Made by a program: the position numbers and the translations under genes
Shown: positions 11,401 to 23,186 of the stretch, piece after piece
Layout of the letters: each line of letters begins with the position of its first letter
Numbering within the stretch: position 1 is the stretch's first letter
The notes under the pieces: model-generated
What the model was told of the DNA's origin: nothing
Databases searched by the model: none
The model's input: the letters and a program-made list of their open reading frames with translations, nothing else
DNA from: Piliocolobus tephrosceles
Lineage: Eukaryota > Chordata > Mammalia > Primates > Cercopithecidae
Assembly (NCBI RefSeq): GCF_002776525.5
Contig: NC_045436.1
Location: 6,053,918-6,117,917, forward strand
Direction: 5' to 3'
Length of the DNA stretch: 64,000 nt

Positions 11401-12055
11401 CTCCATCTCCCTGGCTATGACTGATGGACTGAGGAACACGTGGATGTAGTAATGATTTGGGAACAAATGAGAGTGGCCCAGCTCTTTTTCTGTTCACTTC
11501 AATGCCTGATGACCTCAAAGTCCACCAATCCTTCTCCTCCTGAAAATCTGTATTTTAGATGATGCTGATTGCCTTAGTTTGGATTCCAAAGAAGCAGACC
11601 TTGGAAACCCCAACACCGATATTCAAATGCAAGTAGATTAGATTATTTTGGAAAAGATCTCAGGAAATATCTATTGGTAAGCTTGGAACTGAGACAGGGT
11701 AAGAAGGGCAGCTGATAAAGGATGTATTATCAAAAGTGTCTTTACATGGACAACTGGAGCCTAATCCCAGTGTAGAATTCTGAGAGTCAGTGCAGGGTTT
11801 TCCCTCACAAAAGGCAAGGGAGCTGCAGCTTTTATACAGCCATTCCCATCAGTCATTGATTGATGGCTGCCGGGGTTGGGGTGGGAGAGTTAACTTTCCC
11901 ATGCTTTTGAAACTGACCCAGTAGTCCCATGGATAGTTTTTAACATAAACATAGAAATTGACCCTTCTGATCTTAAAAAGCTTGAAACTTACATTTGTTT
12001 TCTGTGAGTTCCTTCCTCAGGAAATGACCTCAAGACCTCTCAAAAAAATATATCA
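11401..12055. other. Intergenic, nothing firm
   Basis: No gene. Probable ancient repeat remnants that I cannot assign. Confidence 0.35.
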
Positions 12056-12363
12056 AAGAATTGAAACTCATCAGTTACCCACATCCAGACAATGAGATGC
12101 CAGGCCCCTCACTCCTCATGATTGCTTCCTTGCCCCTCCCCAGTTACTGTTTTCTCATGCATTGTTACATTCCTTCCTTGCTATATAAACCTTTAGATTT
12201 AGTCAATCAAGGAGATGAATTTGAGACTGAACTCCCATCTCCTCAGCTGTAGCACCCGATTAAAGCCTTCTTCCTTGGTAATACTGTTGTCTCAGTGATT
12301 GGCTTTCTGTGCAGCAAGCAGCAGGACCTAGACTGAGCCCTCCCCTCCGGTGTTTCTGTAACA
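12056..12363 (+). repeat. Solitary LTR-like element (ERV class I-like)
   Basis: Order of signals fits an LTR 3' portion: TATATAAACC (12182), GATTAAAGCCTTCTTCC with an ATTAAA poly(A) signal (12260), then GTCTCAGTGATTGGCTTTC and a terminus GGTGTTTCTGTAACA. The 5' boundary is uncertain and no viral gene is present. Confidence 0.65.
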
Positions 12364-12579
12364 CTTTTAGTCTGCCATGTTAGCATTGCTGGAAAGAGCA
12401 GGAGCCAGAGGATGACCTCAGGCAGTCAGAAATCTTGCGAGTGCACTGCAGTGGTGAGGCATAAATTGACACAGGTAGGGCACTTCCATCAGGTGCTGTG
12501 CTGATTTGCCCTGAGAACAAGTATCCAGTAAGACAAATACTTCATGCAGTGGTAGGCCCACATAAATATTAGCCTAGAA

Positions 12580-12720
12580 TAGTAACTAAATCACAGATCT
12601 GGGAGTCAACCCAACTTGGGTTCAGTTATATCTTCTATCAACCTGCCTTCTATCAAAATTACTTAACTTCTCTGAGCTTTGGTTCCCTCACTTAGAAAAA
12701 GGTGTCATGCAGAAGAATGA
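12580..12720 (+). repeat. MIR-like fragment
   Basis: CTGGGAGTCAACCCAACTTG, then ACTTAACTTCTCTGAGCTTT. Confidence 0.6.
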
Positions 12721-13164
12721 TGGAGAGTCAATAACAGATGCCTGGTACCCAGTCAACACTAGGAAGGAAGGCATGTGCATGGCTTCCTGGCATCCCTTCT
12801 CCTGGCTGTGAGCCAAAGCAATAAATGATGGAATTTCAGGCATCAGTGAGCCAGGAGGAATTTGTATGAAGGGCATGAGGAAAGGAGAAGACAATTTTCT
12901 GGCATTCCTGAATTACAACGTGGAAGGAATGCCTCTTTGCCCTGCTTCCTGGTTTCCAGCTTGAGTACCCAGGAAAGTGGGGTACTGTTTACAAAAAGGG
13001 AGAGACTGGAGAGAGAAGATGCTTCCGTGCAAGGGCAACTAATTAAGCAATTCAAATATTGGGATATTTAGTGCATTAGAGGTCAAAATTCTAAATATTA
13101 CCCTAGATTTTGATAACATATTAGCTCAGTTTAAGCATTCTTTGCAAATGTATTTATACTTTAA

Positions 13165-13370
13165 TATACATCACTAGATTTGAGTTAGAAACTTGAGTTT
13201 AAACTCCAGCTCTGCCATTTATTAGCTGTAAATGGACAAATTATTTAACTCTTATAGACCCTGGTCCACAAAATGAAATTATGCCTGCTCTGTCTGTCTC
13301 ATAAAGGGATTAAGTAAACCATGAAGTGCTGCTATAAAAACGTGACAATGTTACTTATTACTGTATCATA
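13165..13370 (+). repeat. MIR
   Basis: ACTCCAGCTCTGCCATTTAT, ACAAATTATTTAACTC, CATAAAGGGATTAAGTAAAC. Confidence 0.72.
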
Positions 13371-13674
13371 AAGACATGAGCACTGTTGTTACCAGTCACA
13401 TTCCAAAGGATTTCTGGGGGCTTCCAGTCCAGGTAAGATCATTACCAGTTTTTCCAAATACCCACAGCAATAGGATGACAACATTTAGACAACTCTCAGA
13501 CAGTATTTTTAATAAAATTAGGTGACAAACTTTCCCCAGGAACTCCAGAATAACTGCGAGGAGGATCAAACCACCACTATCAACAAAATCCGCTCAGAAC
13601 CCTTGCAGCATTAACACCTGTGTGAAGAACCTAGTGGAAGAAAGGAAGGGAAATTCTGATGAGGCTGAAAGCCA

Positions 13675-13829
13675 CCTGTACCAGCTGCTTGGGAGCCTGA
13701 GGCAAGAGAATGGCGTGAACCCGGGAGGCGGAAGTTGCAGTGAGCCGAGATTGCGCCACTGCACTCCAGCCTGGGCGACAGAGCCAGACTCCGTCTCAAA
13801 AACAAACAAGACAAACAAACAAACAAAAA
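13675..13829 (+). repeat. Alu right half, 5'-truncated
   Basis: Begins CCTGTACCAGCTGCTTGGG; CAAACAAACAAACAAAAA tail. Confidence 0.9.
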
Positions 13830-13938
13830 CTATTTTAGGTATTTGTAGAATAAAGCCAATAAGTAATTGCGTTATTGTCATTAGGAACTAAGATTTTCAG
13901 TGATATAAGAGATTAATTTACTCAGTTTAATTTTTCTT

Positions 13939-14232
13939 CTTTTTTTTTTTTTTTTTTAAATGAAGTCCTGCTCTGTCTCCCAGGCTGGGGTGCAGTGGCG
14001 CGATCTCAACTCACTGCAACCTCGGGCTCAAGCGATTCTCCTGCCTCAGCCTCCCGAGTAGCTGGGATTACAAGCGCAGGACACCACACCCAGCTAATTT
14101 TTGTATTTTTAGTAGAGATGGGGGTTTCACCGTGTTGGTCAGGATGGTCTCGAACTCCTGATCTCAGGTGATCTGCCCACCTTGGCCTCCCAAAGTCCTG
14201 GGATTATAGGTGTGAGCCACCGTGCCTGGCCG
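13939..14232 (-). repeat. Alu
   Basis: T17 tail, then AAATGAAGTCCTGCTCTG to GTGCCTGGCC. Confidence 0.93.
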
Positions 14233-14998
14233 ATAAATTTAATTTTTTTAAAAGTAACAACTCTGTAATCTTAAAGCTGAATTGGAAATCTCAGCATGAA
14301 CTTTTACAAAAGTAAAAGGCATTTCTCAAAATTCCCTTGGAATTTCACATAAAGTATATAACAGGTTTAAAAATAAAACAAAAGCTATGAGACTTTTAGG
14401 AAAAAAACATAGAAAATCTTTGGGCTCCAGAGTTAGTCAAAGAGTTCTCAGGCTAGACCCTAAAAATAAATCCATAAAAGGAAAAAATGATAAATTGGAC
14501 TACACCAAAATTAAAATCTTTTGCTCTGTTCTCCTCAAAGAAGATGAAAAGACAGGCTACAGACTGGGAGAAAAAAAGTGCGCAAACAACGTGTCAGACA
14601 AAAAACCAGTATCTAGAATATATAAAGAACTCTCAAAATACAGCAGTGTCAAAATCCCGGTTAGAAAATGGAACAGGTATGTTTTCACTGAAAAGGAAGT
14701 ACAGATGGCAAATAAGCACGGGAGAAGATGGTCAACACCACTAGCTGTCAAGGGAATGCAAATTACAACCATAGCGAGCCACAGGTATCATTACAGACCT
14801 ATCCAAATGGCTACAATAAAAACAGTCACAATGCCAAATGGTAGCAAGGATGCAGAGACACTGAATCGCTCATGTATGACGGGTGGAAATGTAAAATGGT
14901 ACAGCCACTCTGGAAAACAATTTAGCAGTTTATTGTAAACTGGAGCATATCATTACCATAAGACCCAGTAATTGCACTCTTAGAAATTTATTTCAGAG

Positions 14999-15302
14999 GC
15001 CGGGCGCGGTGGCTCAAGCCTGTAATCCCAGCACTTTGGGAGGCCGAGACGGGTGGATCACGAGATCAGGAGATCGAGACCATCCTGGCTAACACGGTGA
15101 AACCCCGTCTCTACTAAAAAATACAAAAAACTAGCCGGGCGAGGTGGCGGGCGCCTGTAGTCCCAGCTACTCGGGAGGCTGAGGCCGGAGAATGGCGTGA
15201 ACCCGGGGGGCGGAGCTTGCAGTGAGCTGAGATCCGGCCACTGCGCTCCAGCCTGGGCGACAGAGTGAGACTCCGTCTCAAAAAAAAAAAAAAAAAAAAG
15301 AA
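14999..15302 (+). repeat. Young AluY, Old World monkey type
   Basis: GATCCGGCCACTGCGCTCC in the right monomer. A perfect 17-bp target duplication AGAAATTTATTTCAGAG lies at 14982-14998 and 15303-15319. Confidence 0.96.
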
Positions 15303-15487
15303 AGAAATTTATTTCAGAGAAATGAAAACTATGTTCACAAAAACCTGTAAACAAATATGTATTGCAGTTCTGTTCATAGTATTTAAAAACTAGAAACAAC
15401 CTACATGTCCTTCGATTTGTGAATGGTTAGTTAAGTTGTGGTCCATCCATGACGCAATAGTAATCAACAATAAAAAGGAACGGGTTA

Positions 15488-15805
15488 GGCCGGGCACAGT
15501 GGCTGTGCCTGTAATCCCAGCACTTTGGGAGGCAGAGGTGGGCAGATCGCTTGAGGTCCGGAGTTCAAGACCAGCATGGCCAACACGGCGAAACCCCAAT
15601 CCTACTAAAAAAAATAATTACAAAAATTGGCCAGGCAGGGTGGCGCACACCTGTAATCCCAGCTACTCTGGAGGCTGAGGTGAGAGAATCGCTTGAACCT
15701 CGGAGGCGGAAGCTGTGTGGGCCGAGATCGCGCCACTGCACTCCAGCCTGGGCAACAGACTGATGTTCCTTCCCACCCGCCTCCAAATAAAAAACGAAAA
15801 AAAGG
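15488..15805 (+). repeat. Alu with degenerate tail
   Basis: GGCCGGGCACAGTGGCTGTG to GGGCAACAGACTGATG, then a pyrimidine/A-rich tail. Confidence 0.92.
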
Positions 15806-15957
15806 ATCAGGTTAATTTCTGGGGAATTATGCTGAGTGAAAAATGCTAATCCCAAAAGTTACATATTGTATTATCCTATTTATGTAACAGTTTTGAAATG
15901 ATAAAATGAAAGAAATGGAGAGCAGATTAGTTGTTGCCAGAGATGAGGAACTGTATA

Positions 15958-16016
15958 AGGGGGATGGGGTGGTGGGGGGGGGACGGGGTGGTGGGGGGGG
16001 CGGGGGGGCGGGGGCG
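15958..16016 (+). repeat. G-rich low-complexity tract
   Basis: Runs of 3 to 9 G separated by 1-3 bases over about 58 bp, inside the old L1 3' UTR. Confidence 0.95.
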
Positions 16017-16094
16017 GCAATAGTTAACAACGCATGGATTCCTCCTAGAGATGGATCTTTTCTGTATCTTGTTGTTTTGTTTTGTTTTGATTTT

Positions 16095-16221
16095 ATCTTA
16101 GAAAAAAACATAGGTCTCACTGTGCTGCAGGCTGCTCTCAAAAACTTCTGGCCTCAAGCAATCTTCCTACTTTGGTCTCCCAAAGTGCTAGGATTATAGG
16201 TATGAGCCACTGTGCCTGGCC
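16095..16221 (-). repeat. Alu monomer fragment
   Basis: AGGTCTCACTGTGCTGCAGG to CCACTGTGCCTGGCC; about 125 bp, heavily diverged. Confidence 0.75.
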
Positions 16222-16639
16222 TATTCTATACCTTCACTATGGTGGTGGGTATATCAACCTACATAGGTGATAAAATTGCCTAGAACTAAATATACACACA
16301 CACACAGAGACACACAGGCCAAGTGAAAGTGGAGAAATGTGATTAAGACTGGTGGATTATATCAGTGTCAATAGTCTCTTGTGATCTTGTACTCTTGTTT
16401 TGCAAGGTACAAAAGATCTCCCTGTAATCGTTCTTACAAATGAACGTGAATCCATAATTATCTCAACATAAAAAGTTTAATCTAGTTTTTAAAAAATGCA
16501 GTGCTCTGGGCTAACCAATGTTCTTAAATCAATATTCAACGTTAAGGGAAATTTCACTGATGATAACGATGACAATGGTGGAGGTGGCAATGCTGATGAC
16601 GCTGTCGCTTGCTGAGCTGTTACTGTGGGCTCCAAGATA

Positions 16640-16755
16640 GCTAAGACCTTGTCTGTGTCATTCACTACTGTATCCCAAACACTGCAGCCTCCTGAACAGT
16701 TGTTTGTCAGACAGCACTAAGCAAACAATTGTTGAATAAATAAATGAACAATTCT
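16640..16755 (+). repeat. L2 3'-end-like fragment
   Basis: TTGTCTGTGTCATTCACTAC and TTGTTGAATAAATAAATGAA. Confidence 0.55.
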
Positions 16756-16827
16756 GCAAGATTTTTAATTATTATTACCTATTATCGTGTTTCAGATGAG
16801 AAAACTGGAACTCAAAAAGTTTAAGTA

Positions 16828-17124
16828 GGCTGGGCACGGTGGCTTACGCTTGTAATCTCTGCATTTTGGGAGGCCCAGGTGGGTGGATCACCTGAGGTCA
16901 GGAGTTTCAGACCAGCTTGGTCAACATGGTAAAACCCTGTCTCTACTAAAAATACAAAAATTAGCCAGGCATGGTGGTGCATGCCTGTCAACCCAGCTAC
17001 TCAAGAGGCTGAGGCAGGAGAATCGCTTGAACCCAGGAGGCACAGGTTGCAGTGAGCCAACATTGCACCACTGCACTCCAGCCTGAGCAATAGAATGAGA
17101 CTCTGTATCAAAAAAAAAAAAAAA
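16828..17124 (+). repeat. Alu
   Basis: GGCTGGGCACGGTGGCTTAC. Target duplication AAAAAGTTTAAGTA at 16814-16827 and 17125-17138. Confidence 0.95.
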
Positions 17125-17138
17125 AAAAAGTTTAAGTA

Positions 17139-17575
17139 ATACCCCAAGGTCAAACAACTTACAAACAGAGAAGCCAAGACTGACTCATCACTGTCTGTGC
17201 TATTAATAACTAATCACAGGCTCCCAAAATGCTAACATAGCTTCCAATAAACCAAAACGAATATTCTTTATTTTAGCAATAATCACTTTAACTGCCTAAC
17301 ATCTCTCAACTGAACCTCCGGATGGTTCTTTAGTTCTTATTTATAGAAAGCCATCACCAGCCCTCCTCCCACGCCCTATTGTTCTCTGAGCGTCATTGTG
17401 ACAGGGTATTATTAGTGCTTAATGGGTGTGCAGAAAAACTACCAATGACTAAAGCATTTTTAAATCATGTTAGCCACTGTGGCAATGTCCATTAATTCCT
17501 GAGAATACTCTTAGGAATCTTACCCTATGGGTTTGTATTACTCCAATTTAAGTTGGCCATGTAAACTGCAAATAA
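17139..17575. other. Intergenic, nothing recognised
   Basis: Unique-looking; no gene. Confidence 0.4.
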
Positions 17576-17860
17576 GATCGGTCATGGTGGCTCATGCCTG
17601 TAATCCAGGCACTTTGGGAGACCAAGGTGGGAGGATAGCTTGAGCCCAGGAATTTCAGACCAGCCTGGGCAACAGAGCGAGACAAAGACAAAAGCTAAGA
17701 AAAGTAGCCAGGTGTACTGGCACTTGCCTGTAGTCCCAGCTACTTGGGAGGCTGAGGCAGGAGGATCACTTGAGTGCAGGAGTTCAAGGCTGCAGTGAGC
17801 TATGACTGCACCACTGCATTTTGGCCTGGGTAACAGCACAAGATCCTGTCTCTAACAAAT
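17576..17860 (+). repeat. Old Alu (J-like)
   Basis: GATCGGTCATGGTGGCTC; the first A-rich linker is reduced, and it ends CTAACAAATACAAATTC. Confidence 0.9.
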
Positions 17861-18192
17861 ACAAATTCAAACTCTGCAAATGAGTTTAGTGTCAGGCATG
17901 AGAGCTAGTTTAAAAATAATAGGTCTGGCTGTTTTGAGGACAACTACTTAGAAAATAAGCACTCTTGATGCAAAGAATAAAAACTGGAAGAAAATTCTCC
18001 AGAAAGTTCAAGGTCTTCATCATTCAGTAATGGCCGGTGAATTATTTTCATTTTCTTATTTATATTTTGCTGCATTTTCCAAATTTTCTACTATAAATAT
18101 ATATTCCTTCTATAAATAACATAGTAAAAATAAGAAAATGAATGGCCTAGGTCAAAAATTTTGCAAACACTGTATTAAATTGCAAAAAGAAG

Positions 18193-18485
18193 TCAGGGCC
18201 CGGAGTGGTGGCTCACACTTGTAATCTCAGCACTTTGGGAGGCCTTGGTGGGCAATTCACTTGAGTTCAGGAGTTCAAGACCAGCCTGGTCAACATGGTG
18301 AAACCCCATCTCTTCAAAAAACACAAAAATTATCTGGGCATGGTGGTGCGTGCCTGTAATCCCACCTACTTGGGAGGCTGAGGCAGGAGAATCACTTGAA
18401 CATGGGAGGCGGAGGTTGCAGCAAGCCCAGATTGTGCCACCATGCACTCTAGCCTGGGCGACAGAGTGAGACCCTGTCAAAAGAA
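18193..18485 (+). repeat. Alu
   Basis: GGGCCCGGAGTGGTGGCTC to GAGACCCTGTCAAAAG; its tail gave rise to the following purine tract. Confidence 0.93.
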
Positions 18486-18651
18486 CAGAAGGAAGGGAAG
18501 GGAAAAGAAGGGAAGGGAAGGGAGGGGAAGGGAGGGGAAGGGAGGGGAGGGAGAAGGAAAGAAGGAAGGAAGGAGAGAGGGAGGGAGAGAGGAAGGAGGG
18601 AAGGAAGGAAGGAAGGAAGGAGGGAAGGAAGGAAGGAAGGAAGGAAGGGAA
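18486..18651 (+). repeat. (GGGAA)n then (GGAA)n polypurine tract
   Basis: About 165 bp of uninterrupted A/G: pentamers GGGAA/GGGGA first, tetramers AAGG later. Confidence 0.95.
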
Positions 18652-18771
18652 TTCAAGATCAAGATATGCTGGAATAAACTTATCTTAGCCCAGGTTCTCT
18701 GGAAACCAGAACCAAGGACAAGGCATTTGTGCTTATGCTTTACTAGGGAGAGCAATCCCAAAAAGTATCAG

Positions 18772-18908
18772 TGAAGGAAGGAGGGAAGGAGGAAGGAGAA
18801 AAGGGGAAAGAAAAAAGAGAGAAGGGGGAAAAGAGGAAGGAGAAAAGGAAGGAAGGGGAAGGAGGAAGCAGGGAAGGAAGGAAGGAGCAAGGAGGGAAGG
18901 AGGGAGAG
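18772..18908 (+). repeat. Second GGAA-rich polypurine tract
   Basis: About 135 bp, almost pure A/G with one C; separated from the first tract by 120 bp of ordinary sequence. Confidence 0.93.
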
Positions 18909-20444
18909 CAAATACAAGCGCACCGCTGAGCTCCTCACAAAGCCGTGATTTTTCTGCCTTACAGGATGTCTGTGGAGAGGCTGACTAAACTGTAAACAGA
19001 ATCCTGAAACCGTCCATGAAGGAAGGCAGACTTCATCCACTGATTCGTCTGCCATTGACTGAAGTTTGTCTCACCGGACACCAACTGCTCGTCCCCTTAT
19101 CTGGGTGGTCTCTGCAGGCAGCCACAGGAGACCGGATCCCAAGCAGTGGCGGCAGCCTCCCCTGCCCACCTGCAGCCTGCAACTTCCGGGGCCTGGTGAG
19201 GTGAGCAGGAGGGCAAATGTGGGCTCCAAGAGGTCACGGGAGCCGAGGAGTGTCCCTCAGGAGGGCAGAGGAGAGGCAGGCAGTGGGGTGCTATCTGATG
19301 GTGAACGCCCTGGGCACCCCTGCAGCCAGGGGCCAAGGGTGCAGGTGCAGCTCCCCGTGCCACTGCTGGCATCATGAGGTGCGGAGGCAGCTCAACAGGC
19401 CTCCCTCCCAAGAAGACAGAAACGCCCTGTCTGGACATGTGGGGTGTTAGGGATCGTGGACGGTCCAGCGGCTCCTGCAGTGCTGCTCAGATGGGCACTC
19501 AGTACATGTGGTCAATGACAGTGGCTTCCTGGGCTTCAAGGGAGAGTCTGAAGCCAAGGCTCTGTGCGTCTGTGGGTACACAATCCCTTCCCGGTACCTT
19601 GTTTTCAATGAGAAAATAAAGTTCATCCTAGTGTTTGCTGCAGAGAAAATAAGAGCAAATCTTGCAGGCAGATTTCACTGAGAGGCAGAAGCTACACGTG
19701 GCCTGTCGGGATGCGCGGGGCTGCCCAGGCTCACCGGTGCAGCCTCTGATCACCCAGGGCCTCTGCCCAGCCAGCAGCAGGCACAGACACCTGGGGCGGA
19801 TGGAGCCCCGCGGCGCGGCAGCCCCGGCCCTGCTGCTTACAATCCCTTATGTCAGCACAGAAGACCGGGACTCAAGCGCAGGGAATACAGTTTTCTCACA
19901 AATAGGAGATCTGGACACACAAACAAAACAGAAGGCGAGGGAGACTCAGTCCCATCTGTCAGGGCCATCGTCCAGCGTCTGCTACAACTGTCCTGGTTAC
20001 CGGGCTCGGGCAGGTGACTCAATTCCCACTTTTGTGATTGATGAAATACCATAACGGGTTTCTGAGGACGTTTCCAAAAGGCAAAACCTTTTTATTATCT
20101 GCCTCCTACTTTATTTGAAGAGCCCTCCAGAGACGCCATCTTCTACTGTCTCCAGAAGAAAAGATGTCAGCTGGGATTTTCCCTGGTGGGAGGACGAAGA
20201 AACGTGGCTTGGGAAAAGACAAAAAGACTTTTGCAAAGGGATTTAGGGCTAGAGTGCCCGTGGTGAGTGAACGACATGGCCATCAGCCTGCAGTGTCTGA
20301 TAGAACTCTCATTCTTACACTTCGGCAGAAATTCTCAGTATCCTTAGGCACATTATGTCGGCCACCGTACATCTCCAGCTTACCTGGAACTAGCCATGAG
20401 AATCAAGGGTGCAGTCAAAATCACTGTGCTTTGGTTTCCACTTT
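18909..20444. other. GC-moderate unique intergenic block
   Basis: 1.5 kb with almost no recognised repeats and several overlapping short open frames. AGAAAATAAAGTTCATCC near 19612 includes an AATAAA. No protein family recognised. It could hold an unannotated transcript or only ancient repeats. Confidence 0.35.
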
Positions 20445-20731
20445 CTTTTTTTTTTTTTTTTTTGAGACAGAGTCTCACTCTGTCACCTGGCTGGAGTGCA
20501 GTGGTGCCATCTTGGCTCACTGCAGCCTCCGCCTCCAAGGTTCCAGTGATTCTCCTGCCTCAGCCTCCCGGGTAGCTGGGATTACAGGCGTGCGCCACCA
20601 TGCCCAGCTAATTTTTGTATTTTTAGAGGAGACGGGGTTTCACCATGTTGGCCAGGATGGCCTCGATCTCTTGACCTCATGATCCGCCCACCTCAGTCTC
20701 CCAAAGTGCTGGGATTAAAGGCATGAGCCAA
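20445..20731 (-). repeat. Alu
   Basis: T17, then GAGACAGAGTCTCACTCTG to GGCATGAGCCAATTT. Confidence 0.93.
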
Positions 20732-20848
20732 TTTCTGCTTTCAAAAGCACCAGGACTTTGCTGTGATGGGACCTGGAAGCTTCCAGATATTAGGGTATTA
20801 GATAAGATTATGGCCAGTGCTTTTATGGGCATTCATATGGGCCCATTG

Positions 20849-21150
20849 TTTATTTATTTATTTATTGAAACAGGATCTCGTTCTGTCACCCAGGCTAGAG
20901 TGCAGTGGCATGATCTCAGCTCACTGCAACATCCGCCTCCCGGGTTCAAGCAATTCTCCTGCCTCAGCCTCCCCAGTAGCTGGAATTACAGGCATGTGCC
21001 ATGACGCCTGGCTAATTTTTGTATTTTTAGAAGGCATGGGGTTTCACCATGTTGGCCAGGCTGGTCTCGAATTCCTGACCTCAGGTGATCCACTTGCCTT
21101 GGCCTCCCTAAGTGCTGGGACTACAGGCGTGAGCCACCGCACCTGGCCTG
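20849..21150 (-). repeat. Alu with TTTA tail
   Basis: (TTTA)n then GAAACAGGATCTCG to CCACCGCACCTGGCC. Confidence 0.93.
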
Positions 21151-21252
21151 GGCCTCTGTGGTTTGATTCTGAGCAAATGACAAATGGACATGGGGTGGGG
21201 TGAGGGGGGAGTTCTCAAATGTAAACGTAAATGTGGAAAACGAAGAAGAAAG

Positions 21253-21400
21253 GCCGGGTGCAGTGGTTCACACCTGTAATCCCAGCACTTTGGGAGGCTG
21301 AAGCGAGAGGATTGCCTGAGGCCAGGAGTTTGAGACCAGCCTGTGGAACATAGCAAGTCCCTGAAATATATAAATTGATAAATAAATAAAAAGAAGACAA
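21253..21400 (+). repeat. Alu left monomer with AT tail
   Basis: GGCCGGGTGCAGTGGTTC to CATAGCAAGTCCCTG, then (ATAA)n; no right monomer. Confidence 0.88.
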
Positions 21401-21891
21401 GAAAGAACAAGGAATAGGAATGGAAAAAAAAAAAAAACTGCAACTGGGGAATAAATCATTTCTAAAGAGTAGGCCTAAATTCACTTATATATGCAACAAA
21501 TATTCTTCTCTTCTAATGCACCATGGATGGTTCTGGGGGAGCTGGAGACGAGGTGGTGAATACAACATGTCTGTTTGGCATGTCTAATGGTTCTGCTGGA
21601 AGACCCATTTAGGAAGCTGTGGCAAGACTGAAGCTATGCCCTCAGGTTTAATTAGGGCTCTGAAATGCTTTAGGTCACTTGGCGGCATCCCCTAAGCCAG
21701 AGGCTTAAGTCTAGATCTGTCTCCCGCAATCTAAAGGCTGAGACACCTCAGAGTGTCTGCTATGAGAACCCCTCCTGGCCACATTAGGCTGGAAGTGGGA
21801 GTCTTGGTGTGCTTTGTTCACCAATGTACCTGAACTGGCTTGAGAGAGCACCTGACACAGTTTTAGTGTTCAATAAACATCTGTTAAGTGG
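21401..21891. other. Intergenic, nothing recognised
   Basis: A13 run near 21424; no gene. Confidence 0.4.
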
Positions 21892-22207
21892 CCGGGCGCA
21901 GTGGCTCATGCCTGTAATCCAAGCACTTTGGGAGGCACTTTGGGAGGCCGTGGTGGGCGGACTGCCTGAGCTTAGGAGTTCAAGAACCCTGTCTCTACTA
22001 AAATACAAAAATTTAAAAAAATAAAAATATTAAAAAAATAAAAAGCTGGGCATGGCAGCATGCACCTGTAAGTCCAGCTAATCAGGAGGCTGAGGCAGGA
22101 GAATTGCTTGAACCCGGGAGGCGGAGGTTACAGTGAGCAGAGATCGTGCCACTGTGCTCCAGCCTGGCAACAGAGCGAGACTCCATCTCAAAAACAAAAC
22201 AAACAGT
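21892..22207 (+). repeat. Alu with internal 13-bp duplication
   Basis: GCACTTTGGGAG is repeated head-to-tail near 21924-21948. Target duplication ATCTGTTAAGTG at 21880-21891 and 22208-22219. Confidence 0.95.
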
Positions 22208-22219
22208 ATCTGTTAAGTG

Positions 22220-22736
22220 AAAGAATGAATGAACAGTTCAGAGTACAATAAGAAAAGTCTCCATCCACGTGCAAATAGGACTCCGGATAAGATGGTTACA
22301 AATGCCCAGCCAGGTTCCCACTCTGTCTATCCAGGCAGTGGAAAGGCATATGTGAGCAGATGCAGGACCCGGTCAACTTCCAGGGAAAGCTGCCCCTTTG
22401 TTAGTAAGGAACGTTTGTTTCTGGTGCGAGACCCCAGCTTCCTCTACCCAGGTTCCAACAGCCTCGGTGGGATTTGTGCTGGGGTCAGAGACCAGTGAAT
22501 GATGGATGGACCGACACTGGGTTGCTGTCAATCACAAGATGTCTGCCAGCCCCTCCCTCTCCTTACACACACAGTTCGGAGGCGTTCACTCGTGCCATCC
22601 CCTTCGACTGAACAGAATCCAGTGGAGAGCTGCGCAGAAGGCAGAACAAGCTACTATTTGGCAAAATGGTATTCTTAGCATTGGCCAAACTGGGGATGTG
22701 CCCTTAAACGGTAGATCCTGTTAAGGTCTGGGATCT
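22220..22736. other. Intergenic, nothing recognised
   Basis: Two open frames (22229-22498, 22506-22724) without recognisable products. Confidence 0.4.
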
Positions 22737-22870
22737 AGGCCAGGCGTGGTGGCTCACACCTGTAATCCCAGCACTTTGACAGGCCGAGGCGGGTGGATCA
22801 CTTGAGGTCAGGATTTCGAGACCAACCTGGCCAACACGGTGAAAACGTCTCTGCAAAAATACAAAATTTA
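22737..22870 (+). repeat. Alu left half, fused to next Alu
   Basis: GGCCAGGCGTGGTGGCTC to CAAAATTTA, then the next Alu begins GCCAGGCACAATGGCTC. A target-type duplication (CTGTTAAGGTC-GGGATCT) before 22737 and after 23160 flanks the pair. Confidence 0.9.
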
Positions 22871-23160
22871 GCCAGGCACAATGGCTCATGCCTATAACCC
22901 CAGCACTTTGGGAGGCTGAGGCAAGTGGATCGCTTGAGGTCAGGAGTTTGAGACCAGCCTGCCAACATGGCGAGACCCCATTCTCTACTGAAAATACAAA
23001 AAAAAATTAGGCGTGGCAGTGGGCACCTGTAATCCCAGCTACTGGGGAGATTAAGGTGGGAGAATCACTTGAACCCAGGAGGTGGAGGCTGCAGTGAGCC
23101 CAGATCACGCCCCTGCACTCCAGCCTGGGTGACAAAGTGAGGCTCCATTTCAAAAAAAAG
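22871..23160 (+). repeat. Alu
   Basis: Complete second member of the pair; tail AAAAAAAAGAAAAG. Confidence 0.93.
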
Positions 23161-23186
23161 AAAAGATTCTGTTAAGGTCGGGATCT

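Larger units (their letters stand above)
14370..16490 (+). repeat. L1M element 3' region, split by Alus
   Basis: Old L1 3' sequence in order: GATAAATTGGACTACACC, AAAGACAGGCTACAGACTGGG-like text, CCAGTATCTAGAATATATAA, GCAAATTACAACCATAGCGA, GTGGAAATGTAAAATGGTAC, GACCCAGTAATTGCACTC. It resumes after the Alus at 15303 and 15806 (GTGAAAAATGCTAATCCC, AGATTAGTTGTTGCCAGAGA) and ends near CATAATTATCTCAACATAAA. The 183-codon open frame at 14387-14938 lies inside this repeat and is not a host gene. Confidence 0.85.

Noticed and set aside
14387..14938. 183-codon plus-strand open frame
   Set aside because: The nucleotide sequence is the 3' part of an old L1M element; the frame does not follow the L1 protein.
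20164..20682. 172-codon open frame starting MSAGIFPGG
   Set aside because: Its second half is reverse Alu sequence; the first ~90 residues match nothing I know.
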